NCBI GenBank assembly: GCA_041277045.1
Contig: JBGFSY010000001.1
Span: 124,001-188,000 of the forward strand
From: Reddybacter sp041277045
GTDB taxonomy: Bacteria; Pseudomonadota; Gammaproteobacteria; Pseudomonadales; Porticoccaceae
Length of the DNA: 64,000 nucleotides
Reading direction: 5' to 3'
Of the stretch, positions 43,099 through 52,661 are shown in pieces; the stretch's first letter is position 1; each line of letters begins with the position of its first letter. The notes below the pieces were generated by a model. That model did no database searches. It saw only the letters and a list, made by a program, of their open reading frames with translations, and was not told where the DNA came from. The translations under genes and the position numbers were made by a program.

Positions 43099-43998
43099 CT
43101 AGGCTCTGGGGTGGTGCTCCGCATGCAATTCTTGCAGACGAACCTTGGCAACATGGGTGTAAATTTGTGTGGTCGATAAATCACTGTGGCCCAGTAAAAG
43201 CTGCACCACCCGTAAATCGGCCCCATGGTTCAACAAATGTGTCGCAAAGGCATGGCGCAAGGTGTGAGGGGACAGGGCTTGCTCAATACCCGCCACCTTC
43301 GCCCAATGCTTGAGTCGGTGCCAGAAAGTCTGACGAGTCATGCCCCGCCCCCGCCGACTGGGAAAGAGCACTTCGCTGGCTTTCATGCCCAATAATTCGG
43401 GGCGAGCGTGGCGTAAATAACGCGCCAACCAATCGAGAGCCTCTTCACCCACCGGCACCAGTCGCTCTTTGGCGCCTTTGCCAATGACCCGCACGACACC
43501 CTGGCGAATATTGACCTGACTCATGGTCAAGGCCACCAGTTCGGAAACCCGAAGGCCGGTGGCATAGAGCAGCTCGATCATGGTTTTATCGCGCAGACCA
43601 ATGGCCGTGTCGACATCAGGCGCCAATAACAACTGGTCGACTTCTGCCTCACTCAAACTTTTGGGCAATAGCTGTCCCAGCTTCGGGCTGGGTATATTCG
43701 CTGTGGGGTTCGAACTAATCTGCTTTTCCCGCAACCAGTAAAGATAAAAGCCCCGCAAGCAGGAAAGCGAGCGAGCAGCCGAGCGAGCACTCCTTGGCGG
43801 GCTTAGACGATAAGCCATGTAGTCACGAAGCAGGGGGTTGTCGGCCAACATCAATGTTGAACCTTGAGGCTGCAGCCACTGACTAAAGGCTGACAGGTCT
43901 CGACGATAAGACTCGCGCGTATTGTCGCTCAGGCCCTTTTCCAGCCATAGCGCGTCAATATATTTGTCGATGCGCTCGTCATCAGTGGCAATACTCAT
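43099..43998 (-). CDS. xerD: Tyrosine recombinase XerD
   Basis: I choose the ATG at 43998 (299 residues), matching the usual 298; the frame is open nine codons further. The N-terminal core-binding domain is typical (IDKYIDALWLEKGLSDNTRE). The catalytic residues are Arg150 (TGLRVSEL), Lys174, His245 and Arg248 (HTLRHAFATH), His271 (LLGHSDL) and the nucleophile Tyr280 (TQIYTHV). It resolves chromosome dimers at dif together with XerC. XerC itself is not in the window. It lies upstream of dsbC on the same strand, the conserved order. Confidence 0.95.
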   Translation of the reverse strand: MSIATDDERIDKYIDALWLEKGLSDNTRESYRRDLSAFSQWLQPQGSTLMLADNPLLRDYMAYRLSPPRSARSAARSLSCLRGFYLYWLREKQISSNPTANIPSPKLGQLLPKSLSEAEVDQLLLAPDVDTAIGLRDKTMIELLYATGLRVSELVALTMSQVNIRQGVVRVIGKGAKERLVPVGEEALDWLARYLRHARPELLGMKASEVLFPSRRGRGMTRQTFWHRLKHWAKVAGIEQALSPHTLRHAFATHLLNHGADLRVVQLLLGHSDLSTTQIYTHVAKVRLQELHAEHHPRA

Positions 43999-44097
43999 CG
44001 GCGAAGTGTAGTGGCTCGGCGCCATCCCTGTAAATGCAATTGACGCATGCCAGCAAGCACCACACTTTAAGAATCATTAAACAAAATCAATGGACAC

Positions 44098-44124
44098 AAA
44101 AAAGGCGACCGAAGTCGCCTTTTT
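44098..44124 (-). terminator. Terminator of the rpsP-rimM-trmD-rplS operon
   Basis: AAAAAGGCGAC-CGAA/TTCG-GTCGCCTTTTT is a perfect 11-pair hairpin with a tetraloop, located 20 bases after the rplS stop. On the minus strand it is followed by a T-run. The A-run on the other side means it may work both ways. Confidence 0.9.
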
Positions 44125-44143
44125 AACACAGCAGGGTAAACCC

Positions 44144-44497
44144 TTAGCCGAGCTTTTCCTTGATGCGTGCTGCCTTACCCGACAGTTCACGCAAGTAGTA
44201 CAACTTGGCCTGACGCACGTCGCCGCGACGCTTAACCGTAATGCTGTCAATCGCCTTGCTGTAAGTCTGAAAAGTACGCTCAACACCAATGCCGCTGGAA
44301 ATCTTGCGCACAGTGAAAGCTGAGTTAATACCGCGATTGCGCTTAGCAATCACAATACCTTCGAAAGCCTGTAGACGCTCACGATCGCCCTCACGAACCT
44401 TGACCTGAACAACAAGGGTATCACCGGAGCTAAAAGGAGGGATTTCTTTACCCATTTGCTCCGCTTCAAGTTCAGCGATAATTTTGTTCTTGCTCAT
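44144..44497 (-). CDS. rplS: Ribosomal protein bL19
   Basis: The start is the ATG at 44497 (117 residues): AGGAG lies 8 bases before it and the protein then begins MSKNKIIAELEAEQMG as usual. GDTLVVQVKVREGDRERLQAFEGIVIAKRN and FTVRKISSGIGVERTF are the bL19 signatures, and it ends KAARIKEKLG. It sits at the 30S-50S interface. It is the last gene of the conserved rpsP-rimM-trmD-rplS operon. Confidence 0.98.
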   Translation of the reverse strand: MSKNKIIAELEAEQMGKEIPPFSSGDTLVVQVKVREGDRERLQAFEGIVIAKRNRGINSAFTVRKISSGIGVERTFQTYSKAIDSITVKRRGDVRQAKLYYLRELSGKAARIKEKLG

Positions 44498-44647
44498 GTC
44501 CAGCTCCTGATAACTCTCTAGGTACGGCTTCACAGCCGGGTTAATATCGTCAACAACTTGCTGTAAAGCCCGCAATTGTTGTTAAATTTTTGTTCAATGT
44601 TTCTATTCGTTGTTTCCAGAAGCGGGTCTAAAGCACCCATCTCTTTA

Positions 44648-45382
44648 CTACTCTTTTAAAACCTCGGCCAGTATTGCCGCCTGCTCTTCTGTCAACGTTA
44701 CATCAGCCAACAGATCTGGTCGTCTCGACCGTGTTCTCAATAACGCGCGCTGTAAACGCCAGCGCCGTATTCTTTCATGGTTGCCCGAAAGTAGTACATC
44801 GGGAACCGCCATGCCTTCATAAACTTCAGGTCGCGTGTAGTGCTCACAATCGAGCAAACCACCGACAAACGAGTCCTCTTCAGCCGATGCCTCGTGACCC
44901 AGTACGCCCGGCAACTGCCTAAGCAGGGCATCCATCAGTACCATCGCCGGTAGTTCACCGCCGCTGAGCACATAGTCACCAATCGACCACTCTTCATCGA
45001 CCTCTAACGACAACAGTCGCTCATCAATGCCTTCGTAGCGTCCGGCTATCAGCACCAGGTTTTCTCTTCGCCCGGCAAAATCGGCAACGGCCTGGTGTTT
45101 CAACAACTGTCCCTGTGGCGATAAATACACCACCTTACATGGGCCCTGTATCCAGACCCTAGCCTCCGTTATGGCCTCGCGCAAGGGTTTCAGGGTCATT
45201 ACCATACCCGGCCCTCCGCCATAGGGTCTGTCATCAACACTGTGATGACGGTCGGCGGTGTAATCACGGGGGTTAAAAAACCCGACCTCCACCAAACCCT
45301 TGCTGAGCGCTCGCCCCGTTACGCCGTAATCCGTTACCGCTTTAAACATTTCAGGAAACAAGGTCACCAGTGCTATTTTCAT
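44648..45382 (-). CDS. trmD: tRNA (guanine-37 N1)-methyltransferase TrmD
   Basis: The 244-residue protein shows the SPOUT trefoil-knot enzyme motifs: VTLFPEMFKAVTDYGVTGRA, PYGGGPGMVMTLKPLREAI, VYLSPQGQ, LIAGRYEGIDERLL and IGDYVLSGGELPAMVLMDAL, which bind S-adenosylmethionine and hold the catalytic Asp. It methylates G37 next to the anticodon and prevents frameshifting. It is third in the operon. Confidence 0.98.
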   Translation of the reverse strand: MKIALVTLFPEMFKAVTDYGVTGRALSKGLVEVGFFNPRDYTADRHHSVDDRPYGGGPGMVMTLKPLREAITEARVWIQGPCKVVYLSPQGQLLKHQAVADFAGRRENLVLIAGRYEGIDERLLSLEVDEEWSIGDYVLSGGELPAMVLMDALLRQLPGVLGHEASAEEDSFVGGLLDCEHYTRPEVYEGMAVPDVLLSGNHERIRRWRLQRALLRTRSRRPDLLADVTLTEEQAAILAEVLKE

Positions 45383-45454
45383 AAGCTATAACACCCAGGC
45401 TGACTATCAGTCACCCTGACTTTTTTCCCTGCTTTTATCAGCAAGCCGATAAAG

Positions 45455-45988
45455 CTAAAACTCTGGATCCCAGTCAACGAGAATTTCTCCAGCATCGGTA
45501 TCGATCTTTAATAAGTACTGATCCACATAGGGAATCAGTCTCTCCTTCTGATCAATACTATCCGCAGCTCCCTTGACCACCAGCACGTCATTGGCGCCAG
45601 TTTCGAGAAAACCCGATACTTCACCAAGAAGTACACGTGCATCCCCATCAACGCTATAAACCTGCAAACCCTGAAGCTGGTACCAGTAGTGATCTCCACC
45701 TTCCAGGGCATTAAACTGTTCGCGCAACACGCAAATATCGAGACCACTTAAAGCCTCGGCCTCGTTGCGGTCATCAATACCGCACAAGTGTGCGACTGTG
45801 CCTTTGCCCTGAGCCCGAAAGCTATCGGCTTCAAGCTCCTGCCAGCGGCCATCGAGCTCAACCCGCCAGGGCTTATAGCTAAAGACATTTTCTGCAGGCT
45901 GGGTGTAGGAGTGAACTTTTACCCAACCTTTAATACCGTGGGCCCCGGTAATCCGAGCCACAACTGCATATTTTTCAGGTTTATCCAT
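45455..45988 (-). CDS. rimM: Ribosome maturation factor RimM
   Basis: The 177 residues form two beta domains. The N-terminal part is VVARITGAHGIKGWVKVHSY, then the PRC-barrel part with HYWYQLQGLQVYSV, LLGEVSGFLETGANDVLVVK, LIPYVDQYLLKIDTDAGEIL and VDWDPEF. It helps assemble the 30S head with uS19. It lies 49 bases after rpsP and 72 before trmD, same strand. Confidence 0.97.
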   Translation of the reverse strand: MDKPEKYAVVARITGAHGIKGWVKVHSYTQPAENVFSYKPWRVELDGRWQELEADSFRAQGKGTVAHLCGIDDRNEAEALSGLDICVLREQFNALEGGDHYWYQLQGLQVYSVDGDARVLLGEVSGFLETGANDVLVVKGAADSIDQKERLIPYVDQYLLKIDTDAGEILVDWDPEF

Positions 45989-46037
45989 TTCTACACTAAA
46001 CCCTATTTACCAGGCCCTGATTAACGGGGCCGAGGAA

Positions 46038-46289
46038 TTAGGCTGCGGCTTTAGCGGCTTTTTTCAACAGACTAGCAACGCGATCAGACAAGGTAGCGCC
46101 TTTGCTCACCCAGTAATCGATGCGCTCTTGATTAATGCGCAGTGGCTCTTCCTGCCCGCGGGCGAGAGGATTAAAAAAGCCAACGCGCTCAATGTAGCGA
46201 CCATCGCGTGAACGGCGGCTATCGCTAACCGTCAGGTGATAGAAAGGGCGTTTTTTTGAACCGCCACGTGCTAGACGTATTATGACCAT
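46038..46289 (-). CDS. rpsP: Ribosomal protein bS16
   Basis: The 83 residues start MVIIRLARGGSKKRPFYHLT and contain VSDSRRSRDGRYIERVGFFNPLA and YWVSKGATLSDRVASLL, the typical bS16 pattern. It is the first gene of the rpsP-rimM-trmD-rplS operon; the 212-base gap upstream to ffh is where its promoter must lie, though no consensus stands out. Confidence 0.98.
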   Translation of the reverse strand: MVIIRLARGGSKKRPFYHLTVSDSRRSRDGRYIERVGFFNPLARGQEEPLRINQERIDYWVSKGATLSDRVASLLKKAAKAAA

Positions 46290-46501
46290 GAAATCTGTTT
46301 TCCTGTTTTTACCGAAGCAAATCTGCCGGAAGGCTAACTGCCCGTCCGGACGTACATTACGCAGGGCTTCATTAAATGACTAAGACAACACTCCAAAATA
46401 AACGGTGTAGCCAAGCCAATCACAGCCCTACGGAAAGGCGCGGTATTTTACGTTAATTTAAACTCAAATAAAACCATCTTTTCAGAACAATTTTAAAACA
46501 C

Positions 46502-47899
46502 TTAGCGACGAAAGCCACCAGGTGGCATACCACCGCCCTGAGCACCGCTTTGCGCCATCATACTTTCCATGCCTCGCATCATTTTATTCATGCCCTTGCC
46601 CTTCATTTTCTTCATCATTTTGCTCATTTGCTTGTATTGCTTGAGCATGCGATTGAGATCCTGAATGCTGGTGCCTGAGCCTTGAGTGATGCGCCGCTTG
46701 CGCGAGCCATTGAGAATATCGGGGTTGGATCTTTCGGCCAGTGTCATTGAATCAATAATGATCGTCATACGACCCAGCTGCGAACCCAAATTCGCCTGTT
46801 CGGCCATCTGCGCCATATTGCCCATACCGGGCAATTTCTCGAGCATGTCGCCCATGCCGCCCATATTTTGCATTTGCTGCAGCTGGTCGCGCAGGTCGTT
46901 GAGGTCAAAGCGCTTGCCCTTTTGAACTTTCTTGATCAGCTTGTCGGCTTTCTTTTTATCGACCTTGCGCTCGACTTCTTCGATCAGCGAGAGCATGTCG
47001 CCCATGCCGAGAATACGCGAGGCCACCCGTTCGGGGTGGAAGGGCTCGAGGGCATCGGTTCTTTCACCAACACCGAGGAATTTAATCGGCTTGCCGGTCA
47101 CCTGTCGTACAGACAGGGCTGCACCACCACGAGCATCGCCATCGACCTTGGTCAGAATAACGCCGGTCAGCGGCAGCGCCTCATTGAAGGCACTGGCCGT
47201 ATTGACGGCATCCTGACCAATCATGGCGTCAATGACGAACAAGGTTTCGACCGGCTTCACCGCAGTATGAAGATCCTTGATTTCAGTCATCAAGGCTTCG
47301 TCAATATGCAGGCGACCCGCCGTATCGACAATCAGCACATCGGCAAAACTTTTGCGTGCCGCTGCCAGGGCAGCCTCGACGATGTCGACCGGACTCTGCT
47401 CAGTGGCACTGGGGAAGAACTCAGCACCGACTTCTGCCGCCAGCACTTCAAGCTGTTTAATCGCGGCCGGACGATAAACATCGGCACTGACCACCATGAC
47501 TTTTTTCTTTTCGCGCTCGCTCAAATAACGCGCCAACTTGGCGACAGAGGTGGTTTTACCCGCACCCTGCAAGCCGGCCATTAAAATGACGGCTGGCGGC
47601 GCCGCAGCAAGGTCGAGGCTCTCGTTGCTAGAGCCCATAACCAGTTCGAGCTGGTCCTGCACAATCTTTAGAAATTGCTGACCCGGATTGAGACTGAGGT
47701 TTACTTCCTGACCCACCGCTCTATCGCGCACCTGGTCAATAAAGGTCTTGACCACCGGCAGGGCGACATCAGCCTCCAGTAGCGCCATACGCACTTCGCG
47801 CAGGGTATCTTTAATATTCTCTTCGCTTAGGGTCGATTTGCCAGAGATGGCTTTCAGGCTATGTGAAAGACGATCACTAAGATTTTCAAATAGAGCCAT
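46502..47899 (-). CDS. ffh: Signal recognition particle protein Ffh
   Basis: This 465-residue GTPase has the N domain (1-95) and the G domain with GLQGAGKTT (109-117), VDTAGR (191-196) and TKVDGDARGGAALSV. The Met-rich M domain from about 330 (QMQNMGGMGDMLEKLPGMG, KQMSKMMKKMKGKGMNKMM) binds signal peptides and 4.5S RNA. It directs nascent inner-membrane proteins to FtsY. The Gly/Met-rich tail is normal. It is divergent from the CcsA/YpjD-like gene, a conserved arrangement. Confidence 0.98.
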   Translation of the reverse strand: MALFENLSDRLSHSLKAISGKSTLSEENIKDTLREVRMALLEADVALPVVKTFIDQVRDRAVGQEVNLSLNPGQQFLKIVQDQLELVMGSSNESLDLAAAPPAVILMAGLQGAGKTTSVAKLARYLSEREKKKVMVVSADVYRPAAIKQLEVLAAEVGAEFFPSATEQSPVDIVEAALAAARKSFADVLIVDTAGRLHIDEALMTEIKDLHTAVKPVETLFVIDAMIGQDAVNTASAFNEALPLTGVILTKVDGDARGGAALSVRQVTGKPIKFLGVGERTDALEPFHPERVASRILGMGDMLSLIEEVERKVDKKKADKLIKKVQKGKRFDLNDLRDQLQQMQNMGGMGDMLEKLPGMGNMAQMAEQANLGSQLGRMTIIIDSMTLAERSNPDILNGSRKRRITQGSGTSIQDLNRMLKQYKQMSKMMKKMKGKGMNKMMRGMESMMAQSGAQGGGMPPGGFRR

Positions 47900-48129
47900 G
47901 GTCTTGTTATTCCCGCTTAAAAGGTTATTTCCGCTTCAGGTTAGGCGTTAGAATTAGCGATACAGCCCTACAGTATAACCGATCAAAACCCTTACCGGCA
48001 GCCACTTGGCGAGACTAGCAGCGAATCATTCGTCGAACAGATCCAATCGACAACGAGCTTGAGCGTAGGCTTTGCGCCAATGGCTTTCTGTGCCAAACTC
48101 GACGAATCTGATCAACACGAACAGCTGTT

Positions 48130-48939
48130 ATGTCCGTACAACTTACTGCCACGCTTGCCATTGCCTGCTACCTGTCCGCCTTCGGCCTGCAGGTTCGCGC
48201 CAGCTTACAACCCTCTGGTAGCACTGCATCCATCGCCAAAAGCTCGGTACTCGGGCTTAGCGGCCTGGCTTTAGCCGCTCACTTTGCCACCAGCTGGCAA
48301 CAAATTTTTACCAGCTCGGGCACCAATTTCAGCTTTCTGCCACTATCGGTTGCGATTTTTTTCATCATCAATTTTATGGTCGTTAGTGGTAGCCTGCGCC
48401 GACCCTTTCAGAGCCTATTCCTTTTACTGTTCCCGTTTAGCGCGCTAGCACTGGCTCTCTCTTTGCTGCCCGTGTGGCAAAGCCCGCCCCTCAATAATCT
48501 GCCTTTGGGCCTGAGTCTGCATATTTTGTTATCGATTATTGCCTACAGCCTGCTGAGCATTGCCGCGCTTGAAGCGCTCTTTCTCGCCTACCAAAATCGT
48601 CAACTCCACCAACATCACAGCAGTGCTTTAATGCGCATATTGCCACCCCTGCAAACCATGGAAAGCCTTTTATTTGGGCTGGTCATCACCGGCTTTACCC
48701 TACTGACACTGGCATTGATTAGCGGCCTGCTGTTTGTCGACAATTTCTTTGCCCAGCATCTGGTGCACAAAACAGTTTTCTCCATCGTCGCCTGGCTGGT
48801 TTACGGCATCTTGTTATGGGGTCATTTCCGCTGGGGCTGGCGGGGTAAAACAGCAACGCTGTGGACACTCGGTGGATTTACCTCATTGATGCTCGCTTTC
48901 TGGGGCACCAAATTTGTCCTCGAGGTTATCCTCATTTAA
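48130..48939 (+). CDS. CcsA/YpjD-like membrane protein (cytochrome c assembly domain)
   Basis: The 269 residues hold about eight membrane segments. LSLHILLSIIAYSLLSIAALEALF and LVHKTVFSIVAWLVYGILLWGHFRWGWRG keep the two His that bind haem in the CcmC/CcsA family. The E. coli relative YpjD lies divergent from ffh exactly as here. The role is unproven, probably haem handling or respiration. CorC-like protein is encoded next on the same strand, 82 bases on. Confidence 0.88.
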   Translation: MSVQLTATLAIACYLSAFGLQVRASLQPSGSTASIAKSSVLGLSGLALAAHFATSWQQIFTSSGTNFSFLPLSVAIFFIINFMVVSGSLRRPFQSLFLLLFPFSALALALSLLPVWQSPPLNNLPLGLSLHILLSIIAYSLLSIAALEALFLAYQNRQLHQHHSSALMRILPPLQTMESLLFGLVITGFTLLTLALISGLLFVDNFFAQHLVHKTVFSIVAWLVYGILLWGHFRWGWRGKTATLWTLGGFTSLMLAFWGTKFVLEVILI

Positions 48940-49021
48940 AACCAATCGCCAAAGCCAGTTGCCAAGCGCTGCAAACTGCTTCAACATGAGCGGCCCTTAG
49001 CTGCGAGAGGTTAAACCCTCG

Positions 49022-50308
49022 TTGAACGACGCTCCGATATGGCTGCTTGCCAGCCTGCTGACCGGCCTCTTAATTATCTCTGCTTTTTTCTCTGGTTCCG
49101 AAACGGGCATGATGTCCCTCAACCGTTACCGACTGAAGCATCTCGCTAAAAATAGCCGTGGCGCCCGCCGCGCGCAAAAGCTTCTCGAACGCCCAGACCG
49201 CCTGATCGGCATTATTTTGATCGGCAATAATGCGGTCAATATTCTCGCTTCCATTATAGCCTCCATCATCAGTATTCGGCTGTTTGGGCCTGAAATTGGT
49301 ATTGTTGTCGCCACCCTCGGGCTGACTTTTGCCATCCTGATTTTCTCAGAAGTGACACCAAAAACTATCGCCGCCCTGCACCCCGAGAGCGTGGCCTTTA
49401 AGGCTAGCCACATTCTCAAACCTCTGCTGAAGGTCGCCTATCCACTGGTGTGGATCGTCAATCATCTATCTAACGCGCTGGTTCGCTTACTCGGTTTCAA
49501 CCCTTTAAAGAAAGTTGACGACAGTCTTAGTAAAGAAGAGCTGCGCACGGTGGTGGACGAAGCCAAGGAGGAAAATCTCTCCTCGCGCCACCAGGATATG
49601 TTGATCAGTGTTCTCGATCTGGAAAAAATCAGCGTCAATGACATTATGGTGCCGCGCAGTGAAATCCTCGGCCTCAATCTAGAGGATGACATCGACACAC
49701 TGGTTGAGCGCATCGTCAAGACCGAACACACCCGCCTGCCGGTCTACGAGGGCGACATCAACCAGATAGTGGGCACTCTCCACATGCGCAAGGTCAGCCG
49801 CATATTACGCGGCGGCGAAGGCGAATTAACCAAAGAAGCCATCAAGCGCTTCACCAACCCCACCTATTTTATTCCCGCCGAAACACCCCTGCATATTCAG
49901 CTGATTAACTTTCAGAAAAACAAATACCGCCTGGGGCTGGTGGTCGATGAATACGGCGAAATAGAGGGCCTGGCCACCCTCGACGACATCCTCGAAGAGA
50001 TCGTCGGCGATTTCACCACCAATATTTTCGAGCACGAAGACGAAATTGCCAAACAGGATGACGGCACTTACCTGATCGACGGTACAGCCAATATTCGCGA
50101 TATCAATAAGACTACCAACTGGGATTTGCCGGTGGACGGGCCGAAAACCTTGAACGGCCTGGCCCTCGAGCATATCGAGAGCTTCCCCGATGCCAAGGTC
50201 AGCTTCAGTATCGACACTTATCGGCTGGAAGTGCTCGCGCTGTCAGAAAAAATGATCAGCAAGCTAAAGGTTTGGCAGATAACGCCGCCCCGAGAAGAAG
50301 AGCTTTAG
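49022..50308 (+). CDS. CNNM/CorC family protein with CBS domains (YfjD-like magnesium/cobalt-efflux type)
   Basis: The 428-residue protein begins with a DUF21 (CNNM) domain of four membrane segments (IISAFFSGSETGMMSLNRYR, IILIGNNAVNILASIIASI). Two CBS domains follow (about 205-325: VNDIMVPRSEILGLNLEDD, YRLGLVVDEYGEIEGLATLDDI). A C-terminal CorC_HlyC domain is at about 345-425. Relatives act in Mg2+ export or in its control. The start is TTG at 49022, with GAGAGG 11 bases upstream. It follows the CcsA-like gene. Confidence 0.9.
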   Translation: MNDAPIWLLASLLTGLLIISAFFSGSETGMMSLNRYRLKHLAKNSRGARRAQKLLERPDRLIGIILIGNNAVNILASIIASIISIRLFGPEIGIVVATLGLTFAILIFSEVTPKTIAALHPESVAFKASHILKPLLKVAYPLVWIVNHLSNALVRLLGFNPLKKVDDSLSKEELRTVVDEAKEENLSSRHQDMLISVLDLEKISVNDIMVPRSEILGLNLEDDIDTLVERIVKTEHTRLPVYEGDINQIVGTLHMRKVSRILRGGEGELTKEAIKRFTNPTYFIPAETPLHIQLINFQKNKYRLGLVVDEYGEIEGLATLDDILEEIVGDFTTNIFEHEDEIAKQDDGTYLIDGTANIRDINKTTNWDLPVDGPKTLNGLALEHIESFPDAKVSFSIDTYRLEVLALSEKMISKLKVWQITPPREEEL

Positions 50309-50322
50309 TAGGCCACTACAAA

Positions 50323-50553
50323 TCAGGCGAAGGGGTTGCCGACCTTGCCCCGAGCGTGAACCTTTTTTAGCACCGCCCGACGCTCAGTGCTATCTAATGA
50401 CATCCACTCGCGAATCTCCCCCCCACTGCGATGACAGCCAGTGCAAATATCATTCATATCGAGGGCGCAAATGGCAACACAGGGTGAAACCACCGGCGCT
50501 TCTTCAGCATCCCTCTTGCACTCACCGGCGGACGACTTATTACCCATATCCAC
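50323..50553 (-). CDS. DUF1289 family protein
   Basis: The 76-residue protein has the DUF1289 pattern SPCVAICALDMNDICTGCHR with four Cys (C-x3-C-x8-C-x2-C), a probable metal site, followed by EIREWMSLDSTERRAVLKKV. The function is unknown. The GTG start shares one base with the TAG stop of the upstream carbonic-anhydrase-like gene, so they are translationally coupled. Confidence 0.9.
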   Translation of the reverse strand: MDMGNKSSAGECKRDAEEAPVVSPCVAICALDMNDICTGCHRSGGEIREWMSLDSTERRAVLKKVHARGKVGNPFA

Positions 50554-51083
50554 TAAGCCCCTATATTTAAGGGCTTGAGCGAAGTACGAAAGCTCGCCGC
50601 TTTTTCAATATACGTCGCCGCCGAGCTCTGCAGCACCGCAATGGTTTTTTCGTCCAGCTGACGAACAATCTTCGCCGGAGTACCGAGCACCATCGAGTTA
50701 TCAGGAATCACCATGCCCTCGGGCACCAGCGCATTGGCACCAATTAAACAGTTTTTACCAATCACCGCGCCATTAAGAATCACCGCATTAATGCCAATCA
50801 GCGAGTTATCGCCGATGGTGCAGCCGTGAATCATCGCGCAATGGCCGATGGTGATATTGCAGCCAATATTGGCCTGTATGCCCGGATCGGTGTGAATCAC
50901 GGCGGTGTCCTGCACATTGGTGCCGGCCCCGATATTAATAGTATCGGTATCGCCGCGAATCACTGCGCCAAACCAGACACTCACCTGATCACCCAAATTC
51001 ACCGAGCCAATAACATCGGCACTGGGGGCGACAAACACATCTTTACCCAATGTCGGCACCCGGTCTTCATATTGATAAATCAT
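50553..51083 (-). CDS. Gamma carbonic anhydrase-like hexapeptide protein (YrdA type)
   Basis: The 176 residues form a left-handed beta helix of hexapeptide repeats: VIGSVNLGDQVSVWFGAVIR, NIGAGTNVQDTAVIHTD, IGHCAMIHGCTIGDNSLIG, NAVILNGAVIGKNCLIGANA. The three zinc His of gamma carbonic anhydrases are in the expected places (VIHTD, ITIGHCAMIHG). It may hydrate CO2 or act as a ferripyochelin-like protein. It leads a coupled pair with the DUF1289 gene; the CoA Nudix gene lies 60 bases upstream on the same strand. Confidence 0.9.
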   Translation of the reverse strand: MIYQYEDRVPTLGKDVFVAPSADVIGSVNLGDQVSVWFGAVIRGDTDTINIGAGTNVQDTAVIHTDPGIQANIGCNITIGHCAMIHGCTIGDNSLIGINAVILNGAVIGKNCLIGANALVPEGMVIPDNSMVLGTPAKIVRQLDEKTIAVLQSSAATYIEKAASFRTSLKPLNIGA

Positions 51084-51143
51084 CTATCCACCTATTTTAT
51101 TAATCTCTTGTTTATTGGCCCCGCTCACCGACAAAAATCACCT

Positions 51144-51785
51144 TCAGGGCTTACTTTCAGGAAAGTGCGGAAATTGTTGGCGTATTTTAACCGGTAAATC
51201 AGCTCGGTCGATCTCGGCACTCAAACCCACATCAAACACACGATTGAGCATGTCCACCAACACCGTCAGCGTAAACCCCCAGATGGTATAGCCCGCGTAA
51301 TGATAGCAGGGCATCCAACACCAGTTGCCCAGCACATCCACCTGTTTCTTAATTAAATGTTGCGGCTCCAGCAGGTATGACAGAGGCACATGAAAGATCG
51401 CATCAAGTTCAGCAGGGTCGGCCAGCAGTGGCAGGCCAGGGCGGATAAAGCCTAGATAGGGCGTCACCTGTACCCCCAGGCGGGTGCGTCGCTGGGGCAA
51501 CGTGGCGATCAGCTCGACCTCTGCTGGGGCCAGCGCCACTTCCTCCTCGCTTTCCCGCAACGCAGTAAACAACAGACTGCTATCGCCCTGCTCCCACTTG
51601 CCTCCAGGAAAGGCCACCTGCCCGGGGTGACTTTTCATATGTTGGGCGCGCTGAATAAACACCAGCTGCGGATCGAGCTCTCGTGTTAGGGCAAGCAACA
51701 CCGCTGCCTCACGCCCTCCCTCCACTGGCTGCAGGGGTTCGGGCGGCAAGGCGCCGAGCTGCTGAGAAATCTTCTTTAACACCAA
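51144..51785 (-). CDS. Nudix hydrolase, CoA pyrophosphatase type (NudL/YeaB-like)
   Basis: The 213 residues contain the UPF0035 extension LVFIQRAQHMKSHPGQVAFPGGKWEQGD, followed at once by the Nudix box with SLLFTALRESEEEVAL. LATLPQRRTRLGVQVTPYLG-like sequence follows and is typical of the CoA group. It would cleave CoA and its thioesters to phosphopantetheine forms and 3',5'-ADP. TTG or GTG (51785/51782) can start. It is divergent from another Nudix gene. Confidence 0.88.
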   Translation of the reverse strand: MVLKKISQQLGALPPEPLQPVEGGREAAVLLALTRELDPQLVFIQRAQHMKSHPGQVAFPGGKWEQGDSSLLFTALRESEEEVALAPAEVELIATLPQRRTRLGVQVTPYLGFIRPGLPLLADPAELDAIFHVPLSYLLEPQHLIKKQVDVLGNWCWMPCYHYAGYTIWGFTLTVLVDMLNRVFDVGLSAEIDRADLPVKIRQQFPHFPESKP

Positions 51786-51878
51786 TAAAACCTGCTTCTT
51801 TAATTCCCTGCTTATGAGCCGACAAGGTTATACTCAGGACACGCCATTGTCATAAATTATTCAGGATAAACCAGCACC

Positions 51879-52412
51879 TTGAAATACTGCAGTAGTTGCG
51901 GCGGAGACATTACTCATCGCATCCCCGAAGGAGACGATCGCCACCGCCACATTTGTGATGGCTGTGAAACTATACACTATCAAAACCCCTGCATTATTGC
52001 GGGCTGCATCCCCGTCTACCAAAATCAGATTCTACTCTGCCGCCGCGCGATTGAACCCGCCTACGGCTACTGGACTCTGCCGGCAGGCTTTATGGAGAAC
52101 GGTGAAACCATGCTCGAAGGCGCGATGCGCGAATGTGCGGAGGAGGCCAACGCCCACCTACATTCCCTCGAACTGTACAGCTTGATAGACATCCCCCACA
52201 TCAATCAGGTCTATGTGTTTTTTCGCGGCGAGCTGGCCAAGCCCGAGTTTTCGCCGGGTATAGAATCGCTGGAAGTGGAGCTCTTTGAAGAACACCAAAT
52301 ACCCTGGCAGGACATTGCCTTCCCCTCGGTGAAGAGGACCCTCAAGCAGTTTTTCAAGGACAGGGAAAACGGTACCTTTCCGGTCAGGACCGATGCCATC
52401 CGCCGCAAATAG
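51879..52412 (+). CDS. Nudix hydrolase with N-terminal zinc ribbon
   Basis: The 177-residue protein starts MKYCSSCGGDI and HICDGCETIHYQNP, where Cys4, 7, 26 and 29 form a zinc ribbon as in NudC-like enzymes. The Nudix box follows (GYWTLPAGFMENGETM, REC AEEANA) at about 65-95. It would hydrolyse a dinucleotide, perhaps NADH- or ADP-ribose-like. The start is TTG at 51879; no ATG is near. It is divergent from the CoA-type Nudix gene with 93 bases between them. Confidence 0.87.
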   Translation: MKYCSSCGGDITHRIPEGDDRHRHICDGCETIHYQNPCIIAGCIPVYQNQILLCRRAIEPAYGYWTLPAGFMENGETMLEGAMRECAEEANAHLHSLELYSLIDIPHINQVYVFFRGELAKPEFSPGIESLEVELFEEHQIPWQDIAFPSVKRTLKQFFKDRENGTFPVRTDAIRRK

Positions 52413-52661
52413 CGCAGACTCAGTTTTTAATCATCGCGGCAGGAATCTACCTGCAGCTCAGCGCGAGCCCATTGCGCCAAAACCGTCCGAAATCCACCAC
52501 ACTGTCTTAACCGGCACCCTCAAAGGCAGTTTATGCCCTCCTATAGCGCCAGCCTTTTACGTAAAGTCCCTGCGTTGTAAACTACGCAGTACCCTTAAAT
52601 AATAACGCATGAAATAATAACGCCACACTCAATAGACCTCACCGACAGGGAACCACTGGGA